From Xanthomonas arboricola (lineage in GTDB: Bacteria; Pseudomonadota; Gammaproteobacteria; Xanthomonadales; Xanthomonadaceae), in NCBI RefSeq assembly GCF_002940665.1, contig NZ_MIGY01000002.1:1138683-1202682 (forward strand): 64,000 nt of DNA, in the 5' to 3' direction. How positions within the stretch are numbered: the stretch's first letter is position 1; the number at the start of each line of letters is the position of its first letter. Below the pieces are notes generated by a model that was given only the letters and a program-made list of their open reading frames with translations, was not told the DNA's origin and made no database searches. Made by a program: the position numbers and the translations under genes. Positions 63,691 through 64,000 of the stretch are shown piece by piece.

Positions 63691-64000
63691 CTGCAGATCC
63701 CGTCCAGGCGCCGTGCACTGAGCCGGCACTGGACGAAAGAAGCTCCGCTGATCACTGATGATGCACCGCGTTCGGCCGGCATCGGCGGACGCCACCAGAC
63801 ACTGCGCATCTGCAGCGATGCCCGCCCGTTAACGCGGAGCCGGCGAGCGGGAGGAACGACAGCAGCGCCAGCGCGATATCGTTCGCCCCCTGCCGGTGCA
63901 CAAGCAGCTGTGATGCCGGCCGGCGAAGCGTGCCACCTGCGCAATCCAAAACGCGCGTCGTGCTCGAATTCGGTCAGCCGATACGGGGCAATTACACGGT
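63691..64000. other. Window end without a supported gene
   Basis: About 310 bp. Minus-strand frames that run to the window edge (for example 63633-63944) show no family resemblance. A gene beginning beyond the edge cannot be excluded. Confidence 0.4.

Overview
The window is high-GC chromosomal DNA of a gammaproteobacterium, almost certainly a Xanthomonas. Pointers are a TonB-dependent receptor of the long Xanthomonas/Caulobacter type with a SapC-like, cupin-like and tryptophan-halogenase-like gene beside it, a secreted KatB-type catalase followed by an ankyrin protein, a nrdA-nrdB-flavodoxin-thioredoxin series, and scattered imperfect palindromic intergenic repeats. No rRNA, tRNA, CRISPR array, complete insertion sequence or prophage was seen. 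Species level cannot be decided by reading.

Layout. 1-4.9 kb: the 3' end of a GH15 glucan/trehalose hydrolase, zwf with a histone-H1-like basic tail, and a convergent Kef-type K+/H+ antiporter. 5.3-6.7 kb: mgtE. 6.9-11.3 kb: a probable iron-controlled minus-strand operon (DUF4198 protein, seven-EF-hand protein, heme-type TonB receptor). 11.4-15.3 kb: a Pat-type lysine acetyltransferase and a TerC/DUF475 membrane protein. 15.3-16.4 kb: a long non-coding stretch with two copies of a cruciform-like repeat and the nrdA promoter region. 16.4-21.8 kb: class I ribonucleotide reductase nrdA-nrdB, then a compositionally foreign ImmA/IrrE-type metallopeptidase, then a flavodoxin and a thioredoxin.

22-28.7 kb: acyl-CoA thioesterase, a 4-TM protein, ketopantoate reductase-like gene, a two-gene ABC-2 exporter, a ferredoxin reductase-like flavoprotein, and the divergent dmeF/dmeR nickel/cobalt efflux pair with two clear operators. 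29.1-30.6 kb: a decayed GH39 glycosidase with a nonsense codon, a frameshift and a substituted catalytic residue. 31-35.4 kb: membrane protein plus XRE regulator, a lipoprotein alpha/beta hydrolase, and a NatAB-like ABC exporter. 35.4-43.5 kb: repeats, a TonB-C-domain lipoprotein and the halogenase/cupin/SapC/TonB-receptor cluster. 43.7-51.6 kb: yfcG-type glutathione transferase, DPP-IV-like peptidase, Coa1-like protein, DUF885 hydrolase, two small envelope proteins and hemB. 52-54.5 kb: a PepSY-flavodoxin-reductase fusion behind a Fur-box-like site. 55-63.7 kb: PD40 protein, aroE, small membrane proteins, DinG-type helicase, katB-ankB and a small membrane protein.

Themes. Several units deal with iron, heme and redox: the heme-type receptor operon, the fused reductase, hemB, katB-ankB and the reductase operon with its own flavodoxin and thioredoxin. 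Envelope transport is the other theme, with two TonB receptors, a TonB-C lipoprotein and two ABC exporters. Most genes look like ordinary Xanthomonas housekeeping. The points most worth a second look are the ImmA-like insertion in the nrd operon, the halogenase-cupin-SapC-receptor cluster, the basic tail on Zwf, the decayed GH39 gene, a 12-bp palindrome shared by two divergent promoter regions, and the three-copy cruciform repeat.
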